This document shows, in pieces, positions 1 to 6,151 of a stretch of 10,362 nt of DNA. Source of the DNA: Succinatimonas sp. UBA6849 (GTDB taxonomy: Bacteria; Pseudomonadota; Gammaproteobacteria; Enterobacterales; Succinivibrionaceae); NCBI GenBank assembly GCA_002449335.1, contig DKDL01000015.1, positions 820 through 11,181 on the forward strand, read 5' to 3'. Each line of letters begins with the position of its first letter. Within the stretch, counting starts at the first letter, position 1. Below the pieces are notes generated by a model, which was given only the letters and a program-made list of their open reading frames with translations, made no database searches and was not told the origin of the DNA. A program made the position numbers and the translations under genes.

Positions 1-2032
1 TTTTATCGATATCTTTTGCATCAAGAATATTAAAGACAGCAACTTTTAATGAGTCTCTTGGGGTGAACTCAAGTTCAATATGAGACTTGTAAGCTGTAGC
101 GCTAATAGCTTCTTTTTTGAGCATCAACACAATAGTGCGGATGACCTTGTCACCACGCCATGGGAAGAGGGCAATTCCTGTAGGTCCTTCATAAAGGCAA
201 TGTTTGTCTAATTGTCTGTCTTTAAAGAACTCAATTCCTAATCTTAAGTGCTCTTTAGCTGTCTTATTAAGATAAGGTGGAATGATGCCTTCTTTGTAGA
301 TCTTAAGCATTCTCTCACGGACAGTATCGTGGATGTGGCCTGCTGAACCGTTCATAGACAGAGGCTGTGCGTCAAACTGATATGGTTTTACACCAATGAT
401 ATGTCTTTCCTGTGAGAAGAAGTTTACCTTCCAGCCGCGACCTGCAAATAAGAATGTATCCCCAATCATCAGATCCCTGGTTAAAGGTACAGTACCGATG
501 CTGTGACCGTCATACTCGATGGTAAATTCTTTTGGAGTATCAAAGGCAGCATAGAAGCTCCAGTCAGAGAGCAGTTTCTCGCCTTCAAGACCTAAAGCTA
601 AAGTACCATCATTTAACTGTACGATAAGATCTTTTTCTCCTAGGCTCTTTAAAAAGGCCATAAAGACTTTAACAGAGCATAGGTTAAATGGACCAGTCTT
701 ACATAAAAGATCATATAAAGCTTTTGCTGAAACACTGCCAAAAGATGCTATTACAGATAAGCACTGCTGCAACATGGTAGAAAAAGCGTATTCATGCTCT
801 AATGGTGGTTCATACCAGCGCTCTAGTAACAGCTCAATCATTGCAACTGTAAGCACCGTGTCTTCAAAAAGTTCGGTTCTTTTTGTGGAGGTAGAACCCT
901 CTGGTAAGAACACTCTTAAAATTGCATTATGGTCACGACGACCTGCTCTACCAAGACGTTGTCTTAATGAAGCTACAGTAATAGGATGCTCAACCTGCGC
1001 AATTGATGCAACATCAGAAATATCAATACCTAATTCTAAGGTAGCTGTACAAATAGCTGTAGTAGGCCATCTGCCTTCTTGCAGACGGTACTCTAAGCTT
1101 TCTCTTAATTCTTTAGATAAAGAGCCATGGTGTGGGAAGAACTCGTTTGGAACAAACTTTTTCTTACTCAAACTCTCTAATTTGGCAGCAAGAGACTCAG
1201 TGGTAAAACGAGAATTACAGAACACCAAATTGGTGCTACCACGTAACAGTCTGAAGATATCATTGGCAATCTCTTCAAACTCATAAGGCAGAACCTTACC
1301 TTCCTCTTCTTCAGGGAGCTCCTGATGCTCGTAGCCTTTAATTTGAACAGAAAGTTTATCTTTGGAGCTGTCAGGTGAGGTGATGACCACACAAGGAACC
1401 TTACTGTTTGGTCTTAAATAGCTGATTACACCATTAGCATTTGAGAAGGTAGCGGAGAGGGCAATTCTGCAAACTCTTTTACCAATTAAGTTTTCTATAC
1501 GGTGTAGTTGAGACTGTAACTGATAACCTCTTTGAGTACCCATAAAAGCATGGAACTCATCAATGACCACATAGAAAAGATTCTGCATGGAGTTTTTAAT
1601 CCACTGCACGTGGTTGATGAGTAATGACTCTAATGACTCAGGAGTGGTTAAGATCACGCCTTCAGGCTCATCCATGAGTTTGTTTTTCTTTGAAGCTGAG
1701 ACATCACCGTGCCATGGAGTGACTTTGACATCTAAAAACTCAGTCATCTCCTCTAAACGGCGGTACTGATCGTTAATTAAAGCTTTTAAAGGACTTACAT
1801 ACAAAATACGAATGCCTTTTAATTCTTTGGAGCTTGCAATTGCTGTAAGAGCTGGTAAGAACGCAGCTTCGGTCTTACCACTAGCAGTAGATGCTGAGAT
1901 GATCACATCAGTCTTTCTCTCAAGAATAGGCTTTACGGCATTGTTCTGAATAGGCTTTAGCTCCTGCCATCCTTTTTTGAACATGAAACGGCGTAGATCC
2001 TTGTCTATAAGCGAAAGCACTTGAGCACTCAT
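1..2032 (-). CDS. Lhr-like DEAD/DEAH-box superfamily 2 helicase, BrxHI-like (partial, C-terminus beyond window)
   Basis: ATP-dependent nucleic-acid helicase/translocase of the Lhr family; about 677 codons are present with no stop before the left edge, so the C-terminus is missing. The helicase motifs, read from the minus strand, are: Q-like region GWQELKPIQ (21-29), Walker A ASTASGKTE (47-55), Ia SPLKALINDQ (80-89), Ib TTPESLE (129-135), motif II DEFH (158-161, instead of the usual DEAH/DEVH), III SAT (193-195), IV LVFCNSR (269-275), V TATLELGIDI (329-338), VI RQRLGRAGRR (357-366). Beyond that, the segment around GDTFLFAGRGWKV resembles the beta-barrel after the winged-helix domain of Lhr proteins. 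The start is the ATG at 2032-2030, preceded by AGAGGA at good spacing. It follows a BrxD-like ATPase gene on the same strand with a 94-base gap, the gene pairing known from type 2 BREX. The Lhr family call is firm; a defence role is inferred. Confidence 0.9.
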   Translation of the reverse strand, partial: MSAQVLSLIDKDLRRFMFKKGWQELKPIQNNAVKPILERKTDVIISASTASGKTEAAFLPALTAIASSKELKGIRILYVSPLKALINDQYRRLEEMTEFLDVKVTPWHGDVSASKKNKLMDEPEGVILTTPESLESLLINHVQWIKNSMQNLFYVVIDEFHAFMGTQRGYQLQSQLHRIENLIGKRVCRIALSATFSNANGVISYLRPNSKVPCVVITSPDSSKDKLSVQIKGYEHQELPEEEEGKVLPYEFEEIANDIFRLLRGSTNLVFCNSRFTTESLAAKLESLSKKKFVPNEFFPHHGSLSKELRESLEYRLQEGRWPTTAICTATLELGIDISDVASIAQVEHPITVASLRQRLGRAGRRDHNAILRVFLPEGSTSTKRTELFEDTVLTVAMIELLLERWYEPPLEHEYAFSTMLQQCLSVIASFGSVSAKALYDLLCKTGPFNLCSVKVFMAFLKSLGEKDLIVQLNDGTLALGLEGEKLLSDWSFYAAFDTPKEFTIEYDGHSIGTVPLTRDLMIGDTFLFAGRGWKVNFFSQERHIIGVKPYQFDAQPLSMNGSAGHIHDTVRERMLKIYKEGIIPPYLNKTAKEHLRLGIEFFKDRQLDKHCLYEGPTGIALFPWRGDKVIRTIVLMLKKEAISATAYKSHIELEFTPRDSLKVAVFNILDAKDIDK

Positions 2033-2084
2033 AGTGATCCTCTTTTTTTGCTTTAAATAAGATTTGAATGGTCTTTAGATATTT

Positions 2085-2111
2085 AAAACGCTGTAGAAAC
2101 TACAGCGTTTT
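2085..2111 (-). terminator. Perfect 12-bp hairpin between ATPase and helicase genes, possible attenuator or bidirectional terminator
   Basis: AAAACGCTGTAG (2085-2096) and CTACAGCGTTTT (2100-2111) are perfect inverted repeats around a 3-base loop. The A and T ends give a short U-run at the 3' side of the stem on either strand, but no further T-tract follows. It sits 16 bases after the ATPase stop and about 50 bases before the helicase start. It could partly terminate transcription or protect the mRNA end, letting the two genes be made in unequal amounts. The hairpin is certain; its function is inferred. Confidence 0.6.
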
Positions 2112-2126
2112 AGGATGATTTAGTGA

Positions 2127-3494
2127 TTACAGTGTAAATGAGGTCAATTCATCATCGTCAGCGTTGTCATCAGACTTTGATGAATTGTCGTCCTCTTTTT
2201 TAATCACGGTTTCGGTTAACTTGTCATCATCGGCGATGGTAACTAATGAGTTATCAGTCTCAGAGTCAATCTTAATGTTGCCAATTAAACTCTGCCAGCT
2301 TAAATCTGGGTTCTGCTCAACAATTGATAAAAGATCCACGAAAGCTTTAATGGTGTTTCTTGGAGTTCTAAAGTAAGCATCACCGATGTTCTTAGAGCAG
2401 TGCTCTAAGAAAGCTTTTAGAGCTTCATCTGGTAAGATGTATTTATCTTTGTTGCCACCTGCAAAAACATTTCTGATGTTGCACAACAATACATAAATCT
2501 CTTCAGGGGAGAGGTTTTGTAACATTAAAATTGGGCTGTGGTAGTCCACAACATTTGCAATCTGAGCAAAGGTGTTTTCAGCTAATCTTGAGTGAAGAGC
2601 CTCATATGAGTACAGACCCTTTCTCTGATCCATCAAGAACTCAGGAGTACCACCTAGTAAGAAACCTAAACTCTCAGCACTGCCTTGCAGGCAGTCATTT
2701 AAAATACGTAAAACCTGCTCATAGTTAGAGCTTCTAGCTCTTTGAGAAGGTAACTTATAGAGGTTTACAACCTCATCTAGGTTTACTAGCAGACCTTTGT
2801 AGCCAGCCTGAGTTACAAAGCGGGCTAATAACTTGATGTGGTCATAAACATTGTTGTCTTCAACAATGGCTCGTACACCTAAATCTCGTCTTGCGTCAGC
2901 ACGAGAGGTATACTCACCACGCAAATAACGGATAACGTTGTTTTTAAGATCTTCGTTGCCTTCGTTATAGGCTTTCCAGTAAGTTGCAATTACCTGAGCA
3001 AAATCATAACCGTCAACTAATTCAGAGAGTGAGTTTAATTTATCTTTAATTACTCGCTCAACGTCTTTACCTTCAGCATCTGCAACACGGCGCTGTTCTG
3101 TAATGAACTTTTCAACCAGAGGGATCATGGCATTCCCCTCAGGATGAGCGCGAGTTGCTAAGTTTCTTGCTAATTCTTTATAGAGATTTCTTGCCTGAGC
3201 GTTTGATGCAAACAAACGTCTGTCAGGAGACATATCTGCATTGATGACTACCATGCCTTTTTCTAAGGCAATATAGCGGATCAGCTGTAAAAAGAATGAC
3301 TTACCGGCACCGAAGTCACCGATGATAATTCTAAAAGCACTACCACCCTGTTCGATGTTGTCTAAATCCTCAATTAGAGCCTTTACCTCATTAACACGAC
3401 CTACCTGAATATATTCAAGTCCAATTCTTGGGGTCACACCTGCGCGCAATGATTGAATAATTGCAGATCTTTCACGAGGTCTAATGTTAGCCAT
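2127..3494 (-). CDS. BrxD-like P-loop ATPase (DUF2791/BrxC-BrxD type family)
   Basis: A 455-residue AAA-like ATPase. Visible elements in order: conserved N-terminal start (PRERSAIIQSLRAGVTP, 6-22), an ARVNE-like box VGRVNEV (31-37), Walker A GDFGAGKS (59-66), Walker B LLVNLDE (235-241), a sensor-1-like strand FLLGGTPEF (278-286), a candidate arginine finger in HSRLAENTF (301-309) and a sensor-2-like PRNTIKAFVDLL (378-389). The final 45 residues are acidic and low in complexity, probably a flexible tail. The ATG is preceded by a strong AAGGAG with 5-base spacing. The overall pattern matches BrxD-type proteins of type 2 BREX, which sit beside Lhr helicases; similar ATPase-helicase pairs also occur with TerB-domain genes in some bacteria (from memory). 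It is the first gene on its strand after an intergenic region, so no upstream BREX partner is present here. No signal peptide or membrane segment is seen; a cytoplasmic DNA-associated role is inferred. Confidence 0.85.
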   Translation of the reverse strand: MANIRPRERSAIIQSLRAGVTPRIGLEYIQVGRVNEVKALIEDLDNIEQGGSAFRIIIGDFGAGKSFFLQLIRYIALEKGMVVINADMSPDRRLFASNAQARNLYKELARNLATRAHPEGNAMIPLVEKFITEQRRVADAEGKDVERVIKDKLNSLSELVDGYDFAQVIATYWKAYNEGNEDLKNNVIRYLRGEYTSRADARRDLGVRAIVEDNNVYDHIKLLARFVTQAGYKGLLVNLDEVVNLYKLPSQRARSSNYEQVLRILNDCLQGSAESLGFLLGGTPEFLMDQRKGLYSYEALHSRLAENTFAQIANVVDYHSPILMLQNLSPEEIYVLLCNIRNVFAGGNKDKYILPDEALKAFLEHCSKNIGDAYFRTPRNTIKAFVDLLSIVEQNPDLSWQSLIGNIKIDSETDNSLVTIADDDKLTETVIKKEDDNSSKSDDNADDDELTSFTL

Positions 3495-3524
3495 GATTGC
3501 TCCTTAAATTTTTGCGAACTGATC

Positions 3525-3554
3525 ATTATATACCATGATTTCTTGTTGTGTGTA
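3525..3554 (-). promoter_or_regulatory. Candidate sigma-70 promoter for the ATPase-helicase unit
   Basis: On the minus strand a perfect TATAAT (3530-3525) lies about 30 bases upstream of the ATPase start codon. With 18-base spacing, TACACA (3554-3549) matches four of six bases of the -35 consensus. The start codon has a strong ribosome binding site, AAGGAG, at about 3500-3505. The -10 box is convincing by sequence; the -35 is weak. Confidence 0.5.
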
Positions 3555-3603
3555 CGGATTTACGCTAACTTGAACACAATTTTCAAATACTGTGCAGGCA
3601 AGC

Positions 3604-3634
3604 TTTTCTGTACTGAGCAAATTTTCTGTACTGA
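3604..3634. repeat. Two direct copies of TTTTCTGTACTGA, 18 bases apart
   Basis: The 13-mer TTTTCTGTACTGA occurs at 3604-3616 and again at 3622-3634. A related TACTGTGCAGG lies just upstream near 3590. The 18-base period is not far from two helical turns, as expected for paired protein-binding sites, but nothing identifies the binding protein. It could also be a small local duplication. Confidence 0.6.
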
Positions 3635-3696
3635 ATACATTCCTTGTTAAGAGCCAATTTTTTGTTCAGACCCATTTAGATGATCATCGGTCTTTT

Positions 3697-3721
3697 CAAA
3701 TTTTGAAATTTGCTTTTGACA
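3697..3721 (+). promoter_or_regulatory. Operator-like palindrome abutting a TTGACA box upstream of the macro-domain gene
   Basis: CAAATTT-TG-AAATTTG (3697-3712) has two perfect 7-base arms. Four bases later comes a perfect -35 consensus TTGACA (3716-3721). At 16-18 bases further there is only a poor -10 (around TAACCT, 3739-3744), so the promoter call is weak. A second candidate for the same gene is TTTACA (3781-3786) with TACTTT at about 3803-3808. The palindrome is certain and the regulatory reading is inferred. Confidence 0.3.
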
Positions 3722-3843
3722 AATCATGTGCACAAAACTAACCTTGAAAAGGCCCTATAGCGCGTCTTTGTAACCTTGCATTTACAACGTCGTCTTTAAA
3801 GTTACTTTCAAAAGCCTTCAAACATGATTTATTAGAGTTTTAG

Positions 3844-4596
3844 ATGAGTACTGATACAAACGAATTTAATGACAATGCTCTTAATAAATGGCAAACAGAA
3901 CTTGATTACTGTTTAAAGAACTATAAACATGACAAAGAGTATTTCAATTTAGACTGTCTAAATAATGCTCTTTGGCAGGTAATTGCTCTAATGCAGTTAG
4001 ATAATGATCTGCGTGACTGTTTAGTTGATGAGATTTGTAATGAGCTATCACTAGATAGAAATATTCTCTTGTCAGATAACTACAAGCCTCACAGTGTGCT
4101 TACTCTCTTTAATGGTGGTGTTTTAGATGTTTATGCTGATGCAATTGTAAATGCAGCTAACTGTGCTTTAGCAGGAGGTGGAGGTGTTGATGGCGCTATT
4201 CATAAAGCGGCAGGAATTGAGTTGAATGAAGCTTGTATGAAACTGCACGAATGCAGAACAGGTGATGCCAAAGTCACTTCTGCTTTTAATATTAAGAGCT
4301 CAAACTACATCATTCATACTGTAGGACCAGTCTATCAGCATTGTGCTGACGATCCACTGCTTTTAGCCTCATGCTATAAAAGATCACTAGATGAAGCTTT
4401 AAAGTTAAATTTAACAAGTATTGGATTTTGCGGAATATCAACAGGTGTGTATGGATATCCTCTTTTAGAGGCTTGTACTATAGCTCGAGACAGTATTAAA
4501 GAGTGGATAACATTTCATCCAAATAACACTATGAATATCTACCTTTGCTGTTTTTCCAAAAAAGAAATCGACGCTTACAAGCAGGTGTTAAGCTAG
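3844..4596 (+). CDS. Macro-domain protein, YmdB/MacroD-type ADP-ribose binding or hydrolase, with N-terminal extension
   Basis: A 250-residue protein. Residues about 85-250 form a macro domain of the MacroD/YmdB class: DAIVNAANCAL (99-109), the GGGGVDGAIH loop (111-120), TGDAKVT (139-145), IIHTVGPVY (156-164) and the phosphate loop GISTGVYGYP (197-206). Members remove ADP-ribose from proteins or nucleic acids, or deacetylate O-acetyl-ADP-ribose. Asn106 and Asp116 correspond to Asn25 and catalytic Asp35 of E. coli YmdB. The usual adenine-contacting Asp of the first-strand QGDIT motif is replaced here: the matching segment reads NGGVL (90-94), with Gly92 in the Asp position. The first 85 residues are a helical-looking extension I do not recognise. 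No zinc-binding Cys/His motif of the Zn-macro class is seen. The ATG has only a weak purine-rich upstream sequence. It is divergent from the BrxD-like ATPase gene. Confidence 0.88.
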   Translation: MSTDTNEFNDNALNKWQTELDYCLKNYKHDKEYFNLDCLNNALWQVIALMQLDNDLRDCLVDEICNELSLDRNILLSDNYKPHSVLTLFNGGVLDVYADAIVNAANCALAGGGGVDGAIHKAAGIELNEACMKLHECRTGDAKVTSAFNIKSSNYIIHTVGPVYQHCADDPLLLASCYKRSLDEALKLNLTSIGFCGISTGVYGYPLLEACTIARDSIKEWITFHPNNTMNIYLCCFSKKEIDAYKQVLS

Positions 4597-4607
4597 AAGA
4601 ACATACT

Positions 4608-4624
4608 CTCCAAAAGATTTGGGG
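4608..4624. other. Short inverted repeat after the macro-domain gene
   Basis: CTCCAAA (4608-4614) and TTTGGGG (4618-4624) can pair as 7 bp with one G-T pair around a 3-base loop. It lies 12 bases after the macro-domain stop codon, between convergent genes. Neither strand shows a following T-tract, so it is at best a weak transcript-end structure. Confidence 0.3.
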
Positions 4625-4699
4625 AATATAACAAAACTATGAGAATTGAGCATAAGTCATGATCTGTAAAGAAGTATTACACAACACTCTGTTTGTTCT

Positions 4700-4988
4700 T
4701 TATCTTTTTTTGAATAACTCAAAATGAGATCCTAGGCGATAAAGCATCAAAACAAGTAAATCGCCACGGATTTCGTAAATAAGCAACCAGTCAGTCAGGT
4801 TCTATGTGGCACTCACGAGTCCCTTTATAGTTGCCTTTTAAGTCATGATCTTTGTATTTTGATTCTAGAGTACCGCCATTGGCCAAAATATCAATTACCT
4901 CAAACAGTTTATCTAGACTTTTGTTTTGTTTTTTTGCAAGTTTCAAATCCTTTTTAAACTGATTTGTAAACTGAACGTTATATTTCAT
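4700..4988 (-). pseudogene. YafQ-family type II toxin (RelE/ParE superfamily mRNA interferase), broken by a 4-bp duplication
   Basis: YafQ toxins are ribosome-dependent mRNA endonucleases. The ATG at 4988-4986 overlaps the antitoxin stop codon as ATGA. The first frame gives 65 residues, ending with CHIEPD followed by TGA. Immediately after, in a shifted frame, the missing C-terminus is readable: WLLIYEIRGD, then LYRLGSH and ELF, ending at TAA 4702-4700. The junction is CAGTCAGTCAG (4788-4798, plus strand); removing one 4-base unit restores CCT GAC TGG (Pro-Asp-Trp) and a continuous 94-residue protein, close to E. coli YafQ (92). The conserved catalytic set would be His48, His61, Asp65, Trp66, His87 and Phe91. 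The current frame keeps only His48, His61 and Asp65, so the product should be inactive. The restored frame fits the family far too well to be chance. Confidence 0.88.
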
Positions 4989-5224
4989 TCTTCTAGTGCA
5001 GCTTTAAGATCGTCCATACTTGAATATCTTGGCGCAGAATGTGTGGACATTATTTTTCTTCCTTCTTCAATAGTAGCCTTTGTTATTTCATTTGGCTCAT
5101 CCAATTTAAGATCGAAAGGAATGCCGTGTACACGGATGGCTGATCTCAGAAACATATTTATAGCGGTTGTCATATTCAGACCAAGTTCTTTGAATATTTC
5201 TAAATTTTCTCGCCTATTCCGCAA
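4985..5224 (-). CDS. DinJ/RelB-family antitoxin, N-terminus probably damaged
   Basis: Partner of the downstream YafQ-type toxin, overlapping it by ATGA. The core matches DinJ/RelB ribbon-helix-helix antitoxins: IFKELGLNMTTAINMFLR, then GIPFDLKL, and a C-terminal toxin-wrapping region ending DDLKAALEE. The only available start in this frame is TTG at 5224-5222, which gives 79 residues and omits the N-terminal beta strand needed for operator binding. The frame stays open upstream, and codons 5260-5240 encode IAKTAQI, very like the usual family opening M-A-K-T-A-Q-I-F; the expected ATG is ATC (5260-5258). The segment between (LYLLRNR) does not resemble the usual RVDPELK-type stretch, so small compensating indels are possible. 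I read it as an antitoxin that lost its normal start, possibly a pseudogene; a rare ATC start or the TTG start remain alternatives. Confidence 0.65.
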   Translation of the reverse strand: MRNRRENLEIFKELGLNMTTAINMFLRSAIRVHGIPFDLKLDEPNEITKATIEEGRKIMSTHSAPRYSSMDDLKAALEE

Positions 5225-5290
5225 AAGATAGAGAGTAAAAATCTGAGCTGTCTTAGCGATCTTTAGTAGATAATGTCTGTAAGTATATAA

Positions 5291-5318
5291 AAGGCTAACA
5301 AAGCAAGTTGTTAGCCTT
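5291..5318 (-). terminator. Intrinsic terminator of the Dcu remnant
   Basis: AAGGCTAACAA (5291-5301) and TTGTTAGCCTT (5308-5318) form a perfect 11-bp stem with a 6-base loop. On the minus strand the stem is followed by a T-rich tail (TTTTATATA), as in a Rho-independent terminator. It lies about 37 bases after the ancestral Dcu stop codon and upstream of the antitoxin, so it would insulate the toxin-antitoxin genes from Dcu transcription. Confidence 0.8.
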
Positions 5319-5354
5319 AATGTGTTTTATTGAATTGTTATCTCTTTTGTAAGC

Positions 5355-5884
5355 TTAAAGCAGAATCTGTCCTAAAGCCAAACCTACAGCTCAGGCTGTA
5401 ATTACACCTACTAAACCTGGAAACATGAAAGAGTGGTTAAAGTAGTATTTACCAATCTTAGTGGTTCCAGTAGGATCGAAGTTTACTGTTGCAATATCTG
5501 ATGGGTAATTTGGAATAAAGAAATAGGCATATGTAGCTGGCATCAGACCAATAAGCACTGATGCAGGCAGTCCTAAAGCTAGTGCTACAGGAATTAAGGT
5601 CTTGGCGGTAGCTCCTGTGAGTTTACAACCACAGATACAGCAAAGAGCGCGAAACCCAAAGTCCATGGATAGGTGTTTACCATATCAGTAATGGCTGCTT
5701 TAAACTCAGGCATTGCATGCTGGAAATAGGTATTAGACATCCAGGCAATACCAAAGATTGCAATACATGCCACCATAGCAGATTTGAAAACAACACCATT
5801 AGGTACTTTAGCAACAGATACTTTGCAGAAGATTAACATGAAAGCTCCGAAAGCTAGCATTACCATCTGAATGATTTTCACCAA
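5355..5884 (-). pseudogene. Anaerobic C4-dicarboxylate transporter (Dcu family), C-terminal remnant with frameshift and nonsense codon
   Basis: Intact DcuA/DcuB proteins are inner-membrane antiporters of about 430-450 residues that exchange fumarate, malate or aspartate for succinate during anaerobic fumarate respiration. Only about the last 170 residues remain. The first part (from 5884) is hydrophobic and contains FGIAWMSNTYF and a segment ending VVVNSQ, matching the family's conserved NSQ-A-A. A 1-base deletion next to 5614/5615 then shifts the frame; the second part reads ATAKTLIPVALALGLPASV, then FFIPNYPSDIATVNFDPTGT and KIGKYYFNHSFMFPGL, all strongly Dcu-like. A TGA at 5393-5391 interrupts the last helix where family members often have Cys; reading on gives AVGLALGQILL and an ancestral TAA at 5357-5355. 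No Dcu coding sequence is recognisable upstream of 5884, so the N-terminal two thirds are deleted. Confidence 0.92.
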
Positions 5885-6151
5885 AAGTTAGGATTTTTTT
5901 GTGAAATATATGGCTTTATGAACAAAAAAATCAGTTTGCATAGTAAATTGTACTATATCGTTTTAAACGACATATATAAGCCTTTATTTTATATGTATTA
6001 CTTTTTGATTAGAGTGGAAATTTGAATTTGATCACTAGAATTCTTTGTATTTATCAGCGTTTGTGAGAAAAATGGCTTTTTTTTATGCAAAAAACTACTA
6101 TTATCAAAACCATAGTGGTACATGCATTAAATTTTTGGTGAGGATTTACCT
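5885..6151 (+). promoter_or_regulatory. Upstream region of the type VI secretion cluster, with palindromes
   Basis: Very AT-rich, gene-free stretch between the Dcu remnant and tssA. It contains TAGTA-AATTG-TACTA (5941-5955) and, three bases on, TCGTTT-T-AAACGA (5958-5970), two adjacent operator-like inverted repeats. Close to tssA, ACTACTAT and ATAGTGGT (about 6094-6119) could pair with one G-T in the leader. Possible -35 boxes are TTGAAT (6022-6027) and TTGATC (6028-6033), with only poor -10 partners near 6045-6056. No sigma-54 GG-N10-GC promoter was found by eye. The promoter itself is not located with confidence. Confidence 0.4.

Larger units (their letters stand above)
3495..3843. other. 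Divergent intergenic region between ATPase and macro-domain genes
   Basis: A gene-free stretch of 349 bases separates the two divergent genes. It contains the ATPase promoter candidate near its left end, a duplicated 13-mer near 3604-3634, and a palindrome (3697-3712) directly before a TTGACA. No convincing protein-coding frame or structural RNA was recognised. A short plus-strand open frame crosses its left half but overlaps the ATPase start and has repeat-derived, low-information protein sequence. Confidence 0.6.

Noticed and set aside
774..1286. 170-codon open frame on the plus strand
   Set aside because: It lies entirely opposite the helicase gene, whose conserved motifs are continuous there; its protein is Ser-rich and resembles nothing, as expected of an antisense shadow.
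3588..3640. CRISPR-like or iteron array
   Set aside because: Only two exact 13-base copies with one vague third; too few and too short for a CRISPR array, and no replication gene is nearby.
3453..3650. Plus-strand open frame crossing the ATPase start and intergenic region
   Set aside because: No ribosome site, overlaps the ATPase start and promoter, and its end is only the translated direct repeat.
4608..4624. Intrinsic terminator for the macro-domain gene
   Set aside because: The stem is short and neither strand has a T-tract after it; kept only as an inverted repeat.
4791..5393. TGA read as Trp or another amino acid (recoding) in the toxin and Dcu genes
   Set aside because: In the toxin, family similarity continues in a shifted frame, not past the TGA in frame; in Dcu there is also an independent 1-base deletion; and the antitoxin ends normally at TGA overlapping the toxin ATG.
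5885..6151. Sigma-54 promoter before tssA
   Set aside because: No GG-N10-GC pattern with TGGCA/TTGC-like boxes found by eye; TGGTAC near 6115 has no GC at the right distance.
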